A stretch of DNA of 6,434 nucleotides. Source: Acidimicrobiia bacterium. Its GTDB lineage: Bacteria > Actinomycetota > Acidimicrobiia > Spongiisociales > UBA5794. The notes beneath the pieces are model-generated. The model ran no database searches. It was not told the DNA's origin and was given only the letters and a program-made list of their open reading frames with translations. The position numbers and the translations under genes were made by a program. Location of the stretch: assembly GCA_013695075.1 (NCBI GenBank), contig JACDBE010000344.1:1-6434 (forward strand). The letters run 5' to 3'. Positions 5,760-6,434 of the stretch are shown piece by piece; the stretch's first letter is position 1; every line of letters starts with the position of its first letter.

Positions 5760-6425
5760 GTGGATGCGCTCGTCGCCGACTGTGAGATCCCGGACGGGTG
5801 GGGTTGGCAGCAGGATGTCAACGCCTGGTCGTCGCTGGCGTTTGTCGGGGCGGCGGTGGTGCTGGCGGTGGCGGTCTGGCGGGGACGCTTTCCGCGCTCG
5901 GTGCTCGTCCTCGCCGCTCTTTCAGCCGTCCAGGGTGTGGGCAGCATGCTGTTCCACGGCACCCCGTCCGGCGGGGCTCAGCTGCTCCACGACGTGGCTT
6001 TGCTGGGCATGGTGGGTTACATTGCCGGATGGCACCTGGGGAGGGTGACCGGACGTTCCGAGGCAGGCGCAGTGGAGGGTGCCGCCCTGGCGCTGGTTGC
6101 TGGCGTGGCGATCTGGGCGATCGATGCGCGTGCCACCAGCGCCATCGCTGCCGTCCAGCTCGGACTGTTGGTCGTCAGCGAAATGTGGTCCCGCCGTCGA
6201 GGAGCTGCTCCGGTCTGGACCGCGCCCATGCTGGGTCTGGTCGGCGTCGGCGCCTTGATGTGGTTGGGCGGTCGCACCGGGAGCCTGCTGTGCCAACCGG
6301 ACTCGGCGCTGCAACTCCATGCCGGCTGGCACGTGTTGGCGGCGCTACTGGTTGTGGTGTGGGCCGGCGCCGCCTACCGGCTCACCGGTCCGCCGCGCAG
6401 GTTGTCGACGGGCATCTGGTGCTGA
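5760..6425 (+). CDS. CREST-superfamily (alkaline ceramidase-like) seven-TM membrane hydrolase
   Basis: This 221-residue integral membrane protein has seven hydrophobic helices (about residues 24-41, 47-66, 73-93, 103-122, 125-142, 154-171 and 188-207). It shows the CREST signature: an N-terminal Cys8 and QQDVNAWSSLAFVG (17-30) entering helix 1, GVGSMLFHGT (59-68) with the SxxxH pair Ser62/His66, Asp78 in helix 3, and CQPDSALQLHAGWHVL (178-193) with His187 and His191. In human ACER3 the equivalent Ser77, His81, Asp92, His217 and His221 form a zinc site, and spacing here is nearly identical, so metal-dependent amide or ester hydrolysis of a membrane lipid is likely. Ceramide itself is not assured, since most bacteria lack sphingolipids. 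GTG 5760 is chosen for its Shine-Dalgarno site. An upstream TTG frame would translate the hairpin repeat. It follows the sigma/membrane-partner pair by 157 bp on the same strand. Confidence 0.82.
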   Translation: MDALVADCEIPDGWGWQQDVNAWSSLAFVGAAVVLAVAVWRGRFPRSVLVLAALSAVQGVGSMLFHGTPSGGAQLLHDVALLGMVGYIAGWHLGRVTGRSEAGAVEGAALALVAGVAIWAIDARATSAIAAVQLGLLVVSEMWSRRRGAAPVWTAPMLGLVGVGALMWLGGRTGSLLCQPDSALQLHAGWHVLAALLVVVWAGAAYRLTGPPRRLSTGIWC

Positions 6426-6434
6426 CGCCTCGAT

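Overview
The window is a piece of a high-GC bacterial chromosome. Dense GC-rich coding, G/C-biased third codon positions, a protein of the deazaflavin (F420)-dependent nitroreductase type, and -10 hexamers lying next to start codons all point to an actinobacterium. An uncultured, Acidimicrobiia-like lineage is possible, but the sequence alone does not settle the taxon. No rRNA, tRNA, insertion sequence or CRISPR array was seen, and no gene-free stretch exceeds about 160 bases.

Left part (1-3481): most of a phosphoenolpyruvate synthase gene (ppsA, minus strand) runs off the left edge. It is divergent from a small F420-type nitroreductase-like gene on the plus strand, which in turn converges on a 10-TM EamA/DMT permease on the minus strand. 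These look like ordinary chromosomal genes with metabolic or transport roles.

Middle (3548-4253): a compact type II toxin-antitoxin operon on the minus strand. A ribbon-helix-helix antitoxin overlaps a MazF/PemK-type endoribonuclease by 7 nt. Its promoter holds a near-perfect 17-nt palindrome that covers the -10 hexamer, which suggests autorepression and a leaderless mRNA. About 150 bp of shared control region separates it from the divergent plus-strand genes.

Right part (4254-6425): an ECF sigma factor overlaps by ATGA with a single-pass membrane protein. That protein has a short cytoplasmic head, a Thr-rich stalk and an extracytoplasmic domain, and is a probable non-canonical anti-sigma factor or sensor. 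After a short intergenic region with a nested-hairpin repeat comes a seven-TM protein carrying every hallmark residue of the CREST (alkaline ceramidase-like) membrane hydrolases. The most interesting parts are the sigma/membrane-partner pair, the bacterial CREST hydrolase beside it, and the TA operator. A functional link between the sigma pair and the CREST gene is conjecture.
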